Program-made: the position numbers and the translations under genes
Shown: piece by piece, positions 39,151 through 49,246 of the stretch
Numbering within the stretch: the first letter of the stretch is position 1
How the letters are laid out: each line of letters opens with the position of its first letter
NCBI GenBank assembly: GCA_022414725.1
Contig: CM039464.1
Coordinates: 12,574,968-12,638,967, forward strand
From: Microglena sp. YARC
Taxonomy: Eukaryota > Chlorophyta > Chlorophyceae > Chlamydomonadales > Chlamydomonadaceae
Length of the DNA stretch: 64,000 nt
Direction: 5' to 3'
Notes under the pieces: generated by a model
Databases searched by the model: none
Told to the model about the DNA's origin: nothing
The model's input: the letters and a program-made list of their open reading frames with translations, nothing else

Positions 39151-40120
39151 CTCATTAGAATGGCTCTTGAGGAATCTTTTGACTCCAACACTGGCTGGGT
39201 TCATGACTTGCGTTGTGCTCTCCACAAGCTAGGATCCAGTAAAAACATCAACATTTTGGAGGCTGTCGATGTCGAAGGCATTATGTCTGAAGTTTTTGAG
39301 TCATGGAGGTTTAAGTACCCAAGTGACACCAATGCAGTTAGAGACATCCCTGATGAGAGAAGGGTTGGCTTTAAACGCCTCCGATACCAAAAATGGTTCG
39401 CAGCCAACAGCAATGATGAGAATGGCTTGATTCCCTTTACATCCGCCTTACATAAGCAGGATCAGATTCGTTCTATAGCACAGTTTATAATGGGTTCCCA
39501 TTGGCTGAACACAGAAAGAATGAGGGTGGTGGATAGAGCACACATCCCTCGCTCAATGAGACACTGTCAAATGTGTGGGTTCCAAAAACCTGAGGATGAA
39601 ATGCATATGTTTGAGTGCCCTTTTTATAATGATATTCGCCTCCGCTACCAGAAGCTGTTTACAGATATTTATAGGCATGTCCATGAGGATACCAACTTAA
39701 CCGTATGGAATGTGGAATTCTGCGATTCCACATTCAGAACCTTTATGAATGGAAATGGCACTAAGTCTTTTTGGAGCAACCTAGCCGACTATCTTTCTAC
39801 TTGTAGAAGAGCAAGACAGGAAGCCCTGGACTGCTTAGTGGCACCGTAATTTATCATCCCTTTTTTTCTTCTTCTTGTGACTTCTCATTTGTTAGCTTCT
39901 TACCTCCGCCACTGTAAGTGGTTGAGATCTGGGTCCGGCTCTAAGGGGTTTAATACCTACGCCACCAAAACGGTGGTTGGGAGTTTGGTTTGTTTGTCCT
40001 CGACACACCCCTGATGTAATGGGGTTTTTTGCTTTGTGGGTGCTTTTTCTTTTTGTTTAAAGCACAGAGTCTCATACACCCTCGCGGTGTCAAGTAGACT
40101 TTAACATGTAATGTAATGTA
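39151..40120 (+). mobile_element. LINE 3' half, copy 1
   Basis: Starts CTCATTAGAATGGCTC in the middle of the array unit (after TATATATATT) and ends in (ATGTA)n at 40120, after which TATTGTATG resumes the unit; TATT or ATATT is the likely target duplication. It holds the C-terminal coding end and a 270-bp 3' UTR with TTTAAAGCACAGAGTC. The 5' part (reverse transcriptase) is missing. Confidence 0.85.
39160..39849 (+). CDS. LINE ORF2 C-terminal zinc-finger domain, copy 1
   Basis: 229 codons to TAA at 39847. The conserved core is IAQFIMGSHWLNTERMR followed by HCQMCGFQKPEDEMHMFECP (a CX2C-X11-HX4C finger) and YNDIRLRYQKLF, typical of the segment after the reverse transcriptase in many non-LTR retrotransposons (R-x-C-x2-C...E-x-H-x4-C). 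The catalytic domains are absent. The true reading frame began upstream, so the ATG is not a real start. Confidence 0.75.
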   Translation: MALEESFDSNTGWVHDLRCALHKLGSSKNINILEAVDVEGIMSEVFESWRFKYPSDTNAVRDIPDERRVGFKRLRYQKWFAANSNDENGLIPFTSALHKQDQIRSIAQFIMGSHWLNTERMRVVDRAHIPRSMRHCQMCGFQKPEDEMHMFECPFYNDIRLRYQKLFTDIYRHVHEDTNLTVWNVEFCDSTFRTFMNGNGTKSFWSNLADYLSTCRRARQEALDCLVAP

Positions 40121-41020
40121 TATTGTATGTAAAATGAAGTAGATATATATATCGGTATAATTACATTATATAGGGAGGGTTCCAAGTACCCATAACCTGT
40201 CAACTCTACACATTGTACCTCAGCTCCGGCAATCAATGTAATGTAATGTAATGTTTTCTACGACCTACGCCTTCTGCCAACGAAAGTCCGTTGTGGGTTC
40301 GTTGGTCGCCACTCAACTCGTAATGAGAGTCCCCTTAATTGTTATAAGGTTCAGCAGCTGATATTACCGTAAACCATATAGGTAGTGATTAGATTACAAG
40401 TTATGTATAGTTATATATATATTGTATGTAAAATGAAGTAGATATATATATCGGTATAATTACATTATATAGGGAGGGTTCCAAGTACCCATCACCTGTC
40501 AACTCTACACATTGTACCTCAGCTCCGGCAATCAATGTAATGTAATGTAATGTTTTTCTACGACCTACGCCTTCTGCCAACGAAAGTCCGTTGTGGGTTC
40601 GTTGGTCGCCACTCAACTCGTAATGAGAGTCCCCTTAATTGTTATAAAGGTTCAGCAGCTGATTTTACCGTAAACCATATAGGTAGTGATTAGATTACAA
40701 GTTATGTATAGTTATATATATATTGTATGTAAAATGAAGTAGATATATATCGGTATAATTACATTATATAGGGAGGGTTCCAAGTACCCATCACCTGTCA
40801 ACTCTACACATTGTACCTCAGCTCCGGCAATCAATGTAATGTAATGTAATGTTTTCTACGACTACGCCTTCTGCCAACGAAAGTCCGTTGTGGGTTCGTT
40901 GGTCGCCACTCAACTCGTAATGAGAGTCCCCTTAATTGTTATAAGGTTCAGCAGCTGATATTACCGTAAACCATATAGGTAGTGATTAGATTACAAGTTA
41001 TGTATAGTTATATATATATT

Positions 41021-41990
41021 CTCATTAGAATGGCTCTTGAGGAATCTTTTGACTCCAACACTGGCTGGGTTCATGACTTGCGTTGTGCTCTCCACAAGCT
41101 AGGATCCAGTAAAAACATCAACATTTTGGAGGCTGTCGATGTCGAAGGCATTATGTCTGAAGTTTTTGAGTCATGGAGGTTTAAGTACCCAAGTGACACC
41201 AATGCAGTTAGAGACATCCCTGATGAGAGAAGGGTTGGCTTTTAAACGCCTCCGATACCAAAAATGGTTCGCAGCCAACAGCAATGATGAGAATGGCTTG
41301 ATTCCCTTTACATCCGCCTTACATAAGCAGGATCAGATTCGTTCTATAGCACAGTTTAGAATGGGTTCCCATTGGCTGAACACAGAAAGAATGAGGGTGG
41401 TGGATAGAGCACACATCCCTCGCTCAATGAGACACTGTCAAATGTGTGGGTTCCAAAAACCTGAGGATGAAATGCATATGTTTGAGTGCCCTTTTTATAA
41501 TGATATTCGCCTCCGCTACCAGAAGCTGTTTACAGATATTTATAGGCATGTCCATGAGGATACCAACTTAACCGTATGGAATGTGGAATTCTGCGATTCC
41601 ACATTCAGAACCTTTATGAATGGAAATGGCACTAAGTCTTTTTGGAGCAACCTAGCCGACTATCTTTCTACTTGTAGAAGAGCAAGACAGGAAGCCCTGG
41701 ACTGCTTAGTGGCACCGTAATTTATCATCCCTTTTTTTCTTCTTCTTGTGACTTCTCATTTGTTAGCTTCTTACCTCCGCCACTGTAAGTGGTTGAGATC
41801 TGGGTCCGGCTCTAAGGGGTTTAATACCTACGCCACCAAAACGGTGGTTGGGAGTTTGGTTTGTTTGTCCTCGACACACCCCTGATGTAATGGGGTTTTT
41901 GCTTTGTGGGTGCTTTTTCTTTTTGTTTAAAGCACAGAGTCTCATACACCCTCGCGGTGTCAAGTAGACTTTAACATGTAATGTAATGTA
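41021..41990 (+). mobile_element. LINE 3' half, copy 2 (duplicated with the array)
   Basis: Same 5' breakpoint and flanks as copy 1, offset exactly 1870 bp, so it arose by duplication and not by a second insertion. An extra T near 41240 (GGCTTTTAAACG) shifts the reading frame; the zinc-finger part continues in the next frame to 41720. Confidence 0.9.
41030..41720 (+). pseudogene. LINE ORF2 C-terminal domain, copy 2, frameshifted
   Basis: Nearly identical to copy 1 but with one inserted T; IAQFRMGSHW here versus IAQFIMGSHW in copy 1. The Arg version matches related LINEs better, so copy 2 keeps the older residue while copy 1 keeps the frame. Confidence 0.8.
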
Positions 41991-43125
41991 TATTGTATGT
42001 AAAATGAAGTAGATATATATCGGTATAATTACATTATATAGGGAGGGTTCCAAGTACCCATCACCTGTCAACTCTACACATTGTACCTCAGCTCCGGCAA
42101 TCAATGTAATGTAATGTAATGTTTTCTACGACCTACGCCTTCTGCCAACGAAAGTCCGTTGTGGGTTCGTTGGTCGCCACTCAACTCGTAATGAGAGTCC
42201 CCTTAATTGTTTTAAGGTTCAGCAGCTGATTTTACCGTAAACCATATAGGTAGTGATTAGATTATAAGTTATGTATAGTTATATATATATTGTATGTAAA
42301 ATGAAGTAGATATATATATCGGTATAATTACATTATATAGGGAGGGTTCCAAGTACCCATCACCTGTCAACTCTACACATTGTACCTCAGCTCCGGCAAT
42401 CAATGTAATGTAATGTAATGTTTTCTACGACCTACGCCTTCTGCCAACGAAAGTCCGTTGTGGTGGCCACTCAACTCGTAATGAGAGTCCCCTTAATTGT
42501 TATAAGGTTCAGCAGCTGATATTACCGTAAACCATATAGGTAGTGATTAGATTACAAGTTATGTATAGTTATATATATATTGTATGTAAAATGAAGTAGA
42601 TATATATATCGGTATAATTACATTATATAGGGAGGGTTCCAAGTACCCATCACCTGTCAACTCTACACATTGTACCTCAGCTCCGGCAATCAATGTAATG
42701 TAATGTAATGTTTTCTACGACCTACGCCTTCTGCCAACGAAAGTCTGTTGTGGGTTCGTTGGTCGCCACTCAACTCGTAATGAGAGCCCCTTAATTGTTA
42801 TAAGGTTCAGCAGCTGATATTACCGTAAACCATATAGGTAGTGATTAGATTACAAGTTATATATAGTTATATATATATTGTATGTAAAATGAAGTAGATA
42901 TATATCGGTATAATTACATTATATAGGGAGGGTTCCAAGTACCCATCACCTGTCAACTCTACACATTGTACCTCAGCTCCGGCAATCAATGTAATGTATT
43001 TTTTCTCTCCTCTCTAACCTTACAGACAGACAGGACCTGCCCACACTCAGGTGCATGATGATGGAACACCCATGTCCTCCCCCCCCAACGCTGGTGGGCA
43101 AAACAGACCCGCGCGGCACGTGTGT

Positions 43126-43216
43126 CAGCAGCTGAATTCCACTGCCCCACTCCGTGGGTCCCGCGATTCCCCTTTCATAATCCCGACATAGTTCTCAAGC
43201 AGACTTCTGCTTGAGG
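43126..43216. repeat. Dispersed repeat with palindrome P, copy 3
   Basis: CAGCTGAATTCCACTGCCCC, CCGTGGGTCCCGCGATTCCC, then the perfect inverted repeat CTCAAGCAGACTTCTGCTTG (43194 on). Confidence 0.8.
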
Positions 43217-43423
43217 TTTGTTTCTGTAGAAAGAGGAGAACGTTACACACTTAGCAAAACAATGCTGTTATTGTAGAGAGAGAGAGAGAGAGGGAACGTT
43301 ACATCCATCTGGGGGAGAGGGGGAACGTTACATACTCAGCAAAACAATGCCGAGACCTGTATGGATCAAAGTTGTTTACACTCGTTTTTATTAAAACAAT
43401 AGTTTAGTTGCTAATCTGTCAGC

Positions 43424-43533
43424 GGGGTTGTAGCTCAGTGGTAGAGCGTGAGGTTAAGCCATTTTTCTTCATTCCTTGATCATGTCTCCCACTGAGCGAT
43501 ATATAAGATCCGGGTTCGAATCTCGGTACCTCC
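43424..43533 (+). tRNA. tRNA-like unit with possible intron, copy 1
   Basis: GGGGTTGTAGCTCAGTGGTA followed by GAGCG is a good tRNA 5' half with an A box, close to tRNA-Ala; GATCCGGGTTCGAATCTCGG then TACCTCC gives a T arm (CCGGG/CTCGG) with a B box. They lie about 38 nt further apart than in an intronless tRNA. I could not fold a proper anticodon stem (TGAGG has no clear partner), so it may be an intron-containing tRNA, a pseudogene or a tRNA-derived SINE head. Confidence 0.4.
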
Positions 43534-43596
43534 AGTGTTTTGCCAAAGTTCCACCTTCAGTTAATCAAGTTACCTGAGTTAATTAATTTAACTAAG

Positions 43597-44172
43597 TTAG
43601 TCAATTTCCTGGCTGCGGATATCTTGACTGAAGACGCGTCCACCGCGATCCACAGCTGTCACGATCATACGACGAATTGTCACAGATCCAAGTGTTGTTC
43701 CGTCTTTCATGTCAATGTTGATGAGATGCGGTATCCAGGACGAAAGTCTACTCATAGTGGCCTGCTGTATGTCTTTCAACCGCGGATTGGCATTTCCAGT
43801 TTTGGCAGGGGCTTTGATGATTTTCGTCTCCACCACGAAAAGTGTGTTTATAGCATGTGATAATACAAGGGGGGCGTCCCCGTTGGCGCGCTTGAAGCAG
43901 CCGTCATCGAAGACGTACTCCACAGCGACGAGGAACAAACGTGACGATGGGGATGAGTGGTGTTTTTGTTTAATTAGGTGGCGCAATGCGTTATACTCCA
44001 AGACGCGTGGATCGCCGGAAGTAGCCGATGACGTCCGCAGTGCATTGAGACGGCTGACATTCCGGCAGTGGAGGCGATCAATAAACTTGGATGTGTCGAG
44101 ACTGTCCATGTCCAGCGCCCTTCCTATTTTGCGGACTGGATTTGAAATGGGCTGACAAGGTTGTGTCGGCAT
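43597..44172 (-). CDS. Hypothetical protein, 191 residues, possibly PD-(D/E)XK-like
   Basis: Intact frame. The C-terminal two thirds read VEYVFDDGCFKRANGDAPLV, then NTLFVVETKIIKAPAKTG, then QQATMSRLSSWIPHL. An Asp followed by a hydrophobic strand ending E-x-K and then a Q-containing helix is the pattern of PD-(D/E)XK nucleases, but this is weak evidence. A shorter paralogue at 50583-50924 keeps this core and has lost the N-terminus. Substitutions between the copies mostly keep the frame. Confidence 0.45.
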   Translation of the reverse strand: MPTQPCQPISNPVRKIGRALDMDSLDTSKFIDRLHCRNVSRLNALRTSSATSGDPRVLEYNALRHLIKQKHHSSPSSRLFLVAVEYVFDDGCFKRANGDAPLVLSHAINTLFVVETKIIKAPAKTGNANPRLKDIQQATMSRLSSWIPHLINIDMKDGTTLGSVTIRRMIVTAVDRGGRVFSQDIRSQEID

Positions 44173-44785
44173 CGCGTCGATGAAGACTCTTTTCTTCGCG
44201 CATACGTGGATGTGGCAATGGTTCTTATTACTCCAATCTCAAAAGAGGGAGAGATATTCGCGTGTGTATGGCTGTAATCTGTATGGATTTTGCGTTATTT
44301 GTAGATGGAAGAAAGGAAAGGAGGAGGGTGGTGTGCGAAGGACGCGCTAGGGAAGAGGATGATGAGGAGAAGAAAAGAAAAATATGCAAAATATGGGCGA
44401 GGAGGGCCTTTTATGATGCCCGGTGATCGTACCGCCAGCAATACACAAGGATTGGATTGGGTATGCCTGGGGGGGGTCTGGCGGCACGTCCTCGGTGCCG
44501 CAATCGGCCATCTCCCTAAAGACGGCACCTGAATCACCCGCGTCAAGTTGGTAGTACTCGTATCCAACATCGAGACGGGGCTTGACCCGAGGGTAATCTC
44601 CGCGAAGGTACCGGAGCAGGGCAGTCAGTCTCAGCCTCCACACAAGCACGCGGATTAAGTACGTGGATTGCGAATATCATCTTTGAGTTCTTCGGGTACT
44701 GAGAAAGTCGCTGACCAAAGGGCTTCGACGTCCCATGAAAGACGAGTGTAAACAAGTCAGATCCGACACGTGTTTCCGCGAGTCA

Positions 44786-44870
44786 TCAGCTGAATTCCAC
44801 TGCCCCACTCCATGGGGCCCGCGTTTCCCCTTCACAATCCACATAGTTCTCAAGCAGAAGTCTGCTTGAG
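44786..44870. repeat. Dispersed repeat with palindrome P, copy 4
   Basis: CAGCTGAATTCCACTGCCCC, CATGGGGCCCGCGTTTCCCC and palindrome TCAAGCAGAAGTCTGCTTGA. Preceded by GTAAACAAGTCAGATCCGAC, also found before the copy at 51437. Confidence 0.8.
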
Positions 44871-44889
44871 AAAGTTGCATTGGCATGTG

Positions 44890-45235
44890 TGAGAATGGAC
44901 GAGGAGGATGCGAAAGCCGCCGTGGCGTGTGTGAAGATGAATGAATGGACGAACGGGGGCTGCGAAAGCCGCCGTGGCGTGTGTGAAGATGAATGAATGG
45001 ACGAACGGGGGCTGCGAAAGCCGCCTTGGTGTGTGTGAAGATGAATGAATGGACGAACTGACGAGTAGGATGCGCAAGCCTCCGTGGAGACCAGATGGAC
45101 GAGTATGATACGCAAGCCGCCGCCTGTGTCGTGATAGAGTGCGTGCGCTATCTATCTATCTATCATATCTATCTATCTATCTATCTATCCATCCTATCCT
45201 ATCTATCCTATCCTATCTATCTAATGCACCGAGTA
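44890..45235. repeat. GAATGGACGAACGGGGGC tandem repeat and (ATCT)n
   Basis: Three units of 63 bp with GTGTGTGAAGATGAATGAAT and GCTGCGAAAGCCGCCGTGG, followed at 45147-45222 by an ATCT microsatellite with CCTATCCTATC interruptions. No coding signal. Confidence 0.9.
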
Positions 45236-45500
45236 TGCGACATGTTTCCTCCGTTCCATTTGCTTCGATCCTGTATGTATGTATCCATTCAGCTTGACGT
45301 GTGTACGTGTATGACTTGTATATACAATCGTTTGTATTCATTCTCTCTCTTGTGAGCATGTCCACACCGTTCCGCGTAATGCTTCGACACTCTTTCAACT
45401 GTCTGAGTGTCTGTCTGTTCGCTTGTTCGTCTATCAAAGGATGACCCGTTGAACAATTTTACACACTCCATCCATTTTTCAAGTACGTCAACGAAGTGAG

Positions 45501-46940
45501 TCAGGCAAGCGGTGATATGTCTTCCACGTCGGTGTTCGAAATGTCCAGGTGAACCAACGAAGTGAGGGCGGAAAGCGTTGATATGTCGTCCACGTCGGTG
45601 TTCGAAATGTCCAGGTGAACCAACGAAGTGAGTCCGGAAAGCGGTGATATGTCGTCCACGTCGGTGCCCTCCATGTTCAGGTGCACCAATGAAGTGAGGG
45701 CGTACAGTGGTGATATGTCGTCCACGTCGGTGCCCTTCATGTTCAGGTGAATCAACAAAGTGAGTCCGGAAAGCGGTGATATGTTGAGCACCTTGCTCCG
45801 GCGACAAAACGAAATGAAGCCGGTCAGCGGTAATCGGTCTTCGACCACACATGTGTACGCCATGTTCAAATGAACCAACGAAGTGAGGCCGGACAGTAGT
45901 GATATAGAGGGTACACGTGTGCCCTCCATGTTCAGGTGAAGCAACGCAGTGAGGGCGGACACCGGTGAGATGTCTTCGAGCTTGTATTTGAGATGCAAAA
46001 TGTCGAGGTGAATCAACGAATTGATACCGGACAGAGATGATAGGTATTCCACGTCGGTGCCCTCCATGTTCAGGTGAATCAATGAAGTGAGGGCGGAAAG
46101 CGGTGATAGGTGTTCGCCCACACGTGTGTACGCCATGTTCAGATGAACCAACGCGGTGAGTCCGGAAAGTTGTGACATGTCTTCGAGTTTGTTTCCGATA
46201 TGCGAAATGTTGAGGTGAACCAACGCATTGAGTCCGGAAATCGCTGATAGGCGTTCGTCCACGTACGTGAGGTGCAAAATATCTAGGTGAATCAACGAAG
46301 TGAGACCGGACAGCGGTGATATGTCTTTGAGTTCTGCTTGGATTAGCGAAATGTCTTGGTGAATCAACGAAGTGAGGGCGGCCAGTGGTGATATGTCGGT
46401 CACAAGTGTGTGCGCCATGTTCAGGTGAATCAACGAAGTGAGTCCGGACAGAGCTGGTATGTTGTACAGAGGTGTGTGCGACATGTTCAGGTGCGTCAAC
46501 GAAGTGAGTCCGGAAAGCGGTGATAATAGGTCTTCGTCCACGTAGGTGTGCGACATGTTCATGTGCGTCAACGAAGTGAGTCCGTACAGTGGCGATATGT
46601 CGGTCACGTAGGTGTTCGATATGTCCAGGTGAACCAACGCAGTGAGTCCGGACAGCGGCGATAGGTCTTGTATCTTGTCTTCGATAGCCGACATTGATTG
46701 GTAGGGTACGTATTCCCCCCGATTGACACCGATTTTCAACTCTTGGAGCCTGCAAATGCGTGATAATGCGTATTCCAAACTGTTATAATATCTTAGGTGG
46801 ATCCTTGTGACACACCGGGGTGTGACGCATCTCCACTGTTCGCAAACGAGAGGCACTTGTTTGAGGTGGGATTCGTTCGAAATCGCATTGGATAGAATGA
46901 TCTCCAATACATCTTCATTGATTTCGTCAAAGGAACTCAT
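45501..46940 (-). CDS. F-box-like leucine-rich-repeat protein
   Basis: I chose the start MSSFDEINEDVLEIILSNAI at 46940 over an ATG 36 codons upstream, because the F-box-like helix begins here. About 479 residues. After the N-terminal F-box-like region (VPLVCEQWRCVTPRC) come about 16 leucine-rich repeats of 22-25 residues, consensus LTSLVHLNMSHT-V-DISPLSG, of the internalin/SDS22-like type found in large DNA viruses of amoebae and algae. DNA units of 69-75 bp are similar enough to suggest recent expansion. The frame ends inside a repeat (DISPLA, then TGA), so a C-terminal cap may be lost. Probable role: substrate recognition for ubiquitin ligase; inferred. Confidence 0.75.
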   Translation of the reverse strand: MSSFDEINEDVLEIILSNAISNESHLKQVPLVCEQWRCVTPRCVTRIHLRYYNSLEYALSRICRLQELKIGVNRGEYVPYQSMSAIEDKIQDLSPLSGLTALVHLDISNTYVTDISPLYGLTSLTHMNMSHTYVDEDLLSPLSGLTSLTHLNMSHTPLYNIPALSGLTSLIHLNMAHTLVTDISPLAALTSLIHQDISLIQAELKDISPLSGLTSLIHLDILHLTYVDERLSAISGLNALVHLNISHIGNKLEDMSQLSGLTALVHLNMAYTRVGEHLSPLSALTSLIHLNMEGTDVEYLSSLSGINSLIHLDILHLKYKLEDISPVSALTALLHLNMEGTRVPSISLLSGLTSLVHLNMAYTCVVEDRLPLTGFISFCRRSKVLNISPLSGLTLLIHLNMKGTDVDDISPLYALTSLVHLNMEGTDVDDISPLSGLTSLVHLDISNTDVDDISTLSALTSLVHLDISNTDVEDISPLA

Positions 46941-47081
46941 TCGTTTGTGAAGTGTGCTGTGCTGATGGTTGTTTACACTGAAGAATGGTTGTTTACACTT
47001 CATTCGAGGACTACGATACGAGACGATGAAGGACGAGAATCCGCCCATGCTTGGTGGAACTACCTTATAACAATCGATTCT

Positions 47082-48011
47082 TTACACCAGCCTGTATCCT
47101 TTGAAAACCCCTCGCAAATTTTCGTTTCCGCGGCTTTTGACGCGGCTTTGCTCTAGACACCTGACGCTTAGGTGACGTTCCAGGCCCGTCTTGATCGTGC
47201 TGAGTTTCCCGTTGAAATATTCGCATGTCTTGAAGCGTTCTTTGGCCTCCTTCAGCAGAAATGCGCTGTCCGGGCTGGCCGCGACGTGCTCTTCGACGAA
47301 CATAGCCACGGCGTCGTTCGCGTTCAAGTACATCGCACTAGTCTTCTTTAACGAATCGGGCATATCGAACTTGTACTCGTATGCAAATCCGCTGTCTCCG
47401 TACAGCTGTCTAGCAAATGTGTGGATGAGGTATTCTCGTTGGTTGTCGTCGGGGTGCATCGCGTCCCAGTATTTCCGCACGCGGTCTGCTGATTTCGCGC
47501 ACACTGCGACATTGTAATTGAATCCCACGGACATGGAGACCATGTCCTCCGGATGCCCTTGACGGAAGACGCCGTTTTTGACGTCCCAAACGCCGTTGTT
47601 GAACCCTAAGAGGTTTGGGTCGGCGTCGAGTTTCTTCATGAAGTCCGGGTCGTAAAAGTACTCGAGCATCTCTTTCAGGACGTTGTTCTTGAAGGTCGTG
47701 TTCTGGAGGCGCTCGGTGATGTTCGCTAGCCGTTCGGCTGTCTCGTTCTTTGTGATCGCGTTGCTCTGCATGTCGTAAGCTCTCTCCTTGTGCAGAGCGG
47801 TCATGAAGTGATCTCGAACAACGGTGGACAGCTCGTGCTTGACTTGGAACTTGGCGACCGTCACCCATCGCCCGTCGAATACGTACCATAATAGCTTTCC
47901 GTTCGTACTCGCGGCAGCGATGCGGTTTCCAAGTATTCGTTTCGCGATGCGCGCGATCTCGTTATGGCTCCCGTTGCACGCGCGGACGTCCTCTTCAATG
48001 TGTAGGAACAT
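47082..48011 (-). CDS. D5-type primase-helicase lacking its ATPase core
   Basis: 309 residues. The N-terminal 200 fit the D5_N domain of nucleocytoplasmic DNA virus D5 proteins: RIAAASTNGKLLWYVFDGRW, the helical ERLQNTTFKNNVLKEMLEYF, and DADPNLLGFNNGVWDVKNG with FRQGHPEDMVSMSVG. The frame then passes from REYLIHTFARQLYGDSG directly to FAYEYKFDMPDSLKK and the C-terminal helical part (AVAMFVEEHVAASPDSAFLL). Walker A, Walker B and motif C, normally between these, are absent, so about 250-300 residues are deleted in frame near 47390. The last 25 residues are dispersed repeat sequence. Such proteins unwind viral DNA; this one cannot hydrolyse ATP by that domain. Confidence 0.7.
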   Translation of the reverse strand: MFLHIEEDVRACNGSHNEIARIAKRILGNRIAAASTNGKLLWYVFDGRWVTVAKFQVKHELSTVVRDHFMTALHKERAYDMQSNAITKNETAERLANITERLQNTTFKNNVLKEMLEYFYDPDFMKKLDADPNLLGFNNGVWDVKNGVFRQGHPEDMVSMSVGFNYNVAVCAKSADRVRKYWDAMHPDDNQREYLIHTFARQLYGDSGFAYEYKFDMPDSLKKTSAMYLNANDAVAMFVEEHVAASPDSAFLLKEAKERFKTCEYFNGKLSTIKTGLERHLSVRCLEQSRVKSRGNENLRGVFKGYRLV

Positions 48012-48233
48012 GACCGAACAATAATAAAATGTATGTATGTGTCTTGCTGGCTGTGAAGAGGAGAATAATGTTCGTTAAAGGGTATTCTGCGTTGTTTACA
48101 CCACTTCCACGAGACAGTGAGTGGCGATGATCCGCCACCGTGTGTGTGAGAATGAATGTACGGACGGGGGTCTTCGAAAGCCGCCGTGGCCCGTGTGAGA
48201 ATGAATGGACGAACGGGGGGCCCGCACAGTTTT

Positions 48234-49019
48234 TTAGCTATTGTGTTCTGTCAAGTGCAAGTGCGTCCGTAGTTCCTCTGGCAGCGGCACGCCCCTCTCC
48301 GAGAGGACCCTGACGCAGGTCCGGCTGTGCAGGGCCATGCCCTGCATGGCCCTGAAGGTGACGGAGCCGGCGCCTCCATGGAGGAAGGCGGCGTCGTCCT
48401 CGTACTTGCTTGCTTCTGCCGGGTTCACCCTGCTCATTCGCTGCACGATGCTCCTGAGCACCGGCAGCAGCGAGTCTTGCAGGTCCGCCTTCGCCCAGCG
48501 GCAGTCCCGTCCGTACACGTACGTCTGCTGGTAGCAGTCGGGGTCCATGATGATGTTCATGTACTGCGGGTGCGCGGGGTTGAAGTGCGATAGCTGCAGC
48601 AGCTTGACCAGGTTGTACCCGCACTCATTGAATTGAGCGACCGAGAGGAACTCTGACTCGGGCGTGACCTCCTCCCCGAAGGGGTGCATGTCCTCCACCG
48701 GTGTCGTCGCAGCTGGAGATAGCGCCGCCGCATCTGGAGCAGTATTGTTGTTGTTGGTGGTGGTGTTGGTGAAATTTTTGCATGTAACGACATAGTTGTT
48801 GGTGGCCGACCCGAAGCTGTTGTTGTTGATTGTGAAAGTGTGTTTTTTCCTCAACGCCTCCAGTTCCGCTTGCATTTCATCGATCCGATTCTCGAGGTAC
48901 TCCATGCGCTTCTCCATGAAGTCAACATCAACAGCTCCCTTGGGGTGAGACCTCCGCTTGTGTGAAGACTTCGAATACCGGTTACTGAACTGCTTGTCAC
49001 ACAACTCGCACGCGAACAA
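48234..49019 (-). CDS. C2H2 zinc finger / coiled-coil protein of large-DNA-virus type
   Basis: 261 residues, intact. One C2H2 finger at the N-terminus (CELCDKQFSNRYSKSSHKRR-SH), a coiled coil (MEKRMEYLENRIDEMQAELE), an Asn/Thr-rich linker (NNNSFGSATNNYVV, TTTNNNN), then a conserved-looking C-domain: NLVKLLQLSHFNPAHPQYMN, PDCYQQTYVYGRDCRWAKAD, LLPVLRSIVQRMSRVNP. Proteins with this finger-coil-domain order are common in mimivirus-like and phycodnavirus-like genomes. High GC (about 60%) compared with neighbours. Likely a DNA-binding protein; specific role unknown. Confidence 0.65.
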   Translation of the reverse strand: MFACELCDKQFSNRYSKSSHKRRSHPKGAVDVDFMEKRMEYLENRIDEMQAELEALRKKHTFTINNNSFGSATNNYVVTCKNFTNTTTNNNNTAPDAAALSPAATTPVEDMHPFGEEVTPESEFLSVAQFNECGYNLVKLLQLSHFNPAHPQYMNIIMDPDCYQQTYVYGRDCRWAKADLQDSLLPVLRSIVQRMSRVNPAEASKYEDDAAFLHGGAGSVTFRAMQGMALHSRTCVRVLSERGVPLPEELRTHLHLTEHNS

Positions 49020-49246
49020 ACAGGAGGGGGGTGTTTTTTTTCTCCATGGTGCATTTCTCCATGAGGAGAGAACCCCCTTATGTTTGTTACATTGTAGTTG
49101 TCATACATGTGTTCTTCCACAAGGGGGTCACGGCAACCTCCCCCCTAGCTAGCTCGCGGTGCAGGCATCGATCGCTAGGGCTGGGCAATGCTCGGCCAAA
49201 CACATCGGGTCGCCATGGAATCATTTGATTGACCGAAAAATTGTAT

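Larger units (their letters stand above)
37500..42990. repeat. 299-bp tandem array with embedded LINEs
   Basis: About twelve copies of a 299-bp unit (landmarks GCCTTCTGCCAACGAAAGTC, CCATATAGGTAGTGATTAG, GGGAGGGTTCCAAGTACCCA and (ATGTA)n) run from 37500 to 42990. A LINE 3' half sits at the same position in two units, 1870 bp apart, so a block of LINE plus three units was duplicated after insertion. Units differ by single bases and small indels (for example 42460-42470). No gene apart from the LINE frames. Confidence 0.95.
43020..44360. repeat. Segmental duplication, left copy
   Basis: From the P-repeat at 43126 through the tRNA-like unit and the hypothetical gene to the GGAAAGGAGGAGGGTGGTGT stretch at 44330, the order and sequence match 50110-51060. 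The right copy lacks about 300 bp of the gene's 5' part. Simple repeats (GA)n at 43276 differ in length. Confidence 0.85.

Noticed and set aside
45289..46755. A 488-codon frame opposite in phase to the leucine-rich-repeat gene
   Set aside because: It is the shadow of the repeat gene in another frame; the LRR frame has the consensus hydrophobic spacing and an F-box-like start.
47410..47889. Arg-rich frame overlapping the D5-like gene
   Set aside because: Alternative frame of a GC-rich gene; no domain signal, whereas the D5 frame has family motifs.
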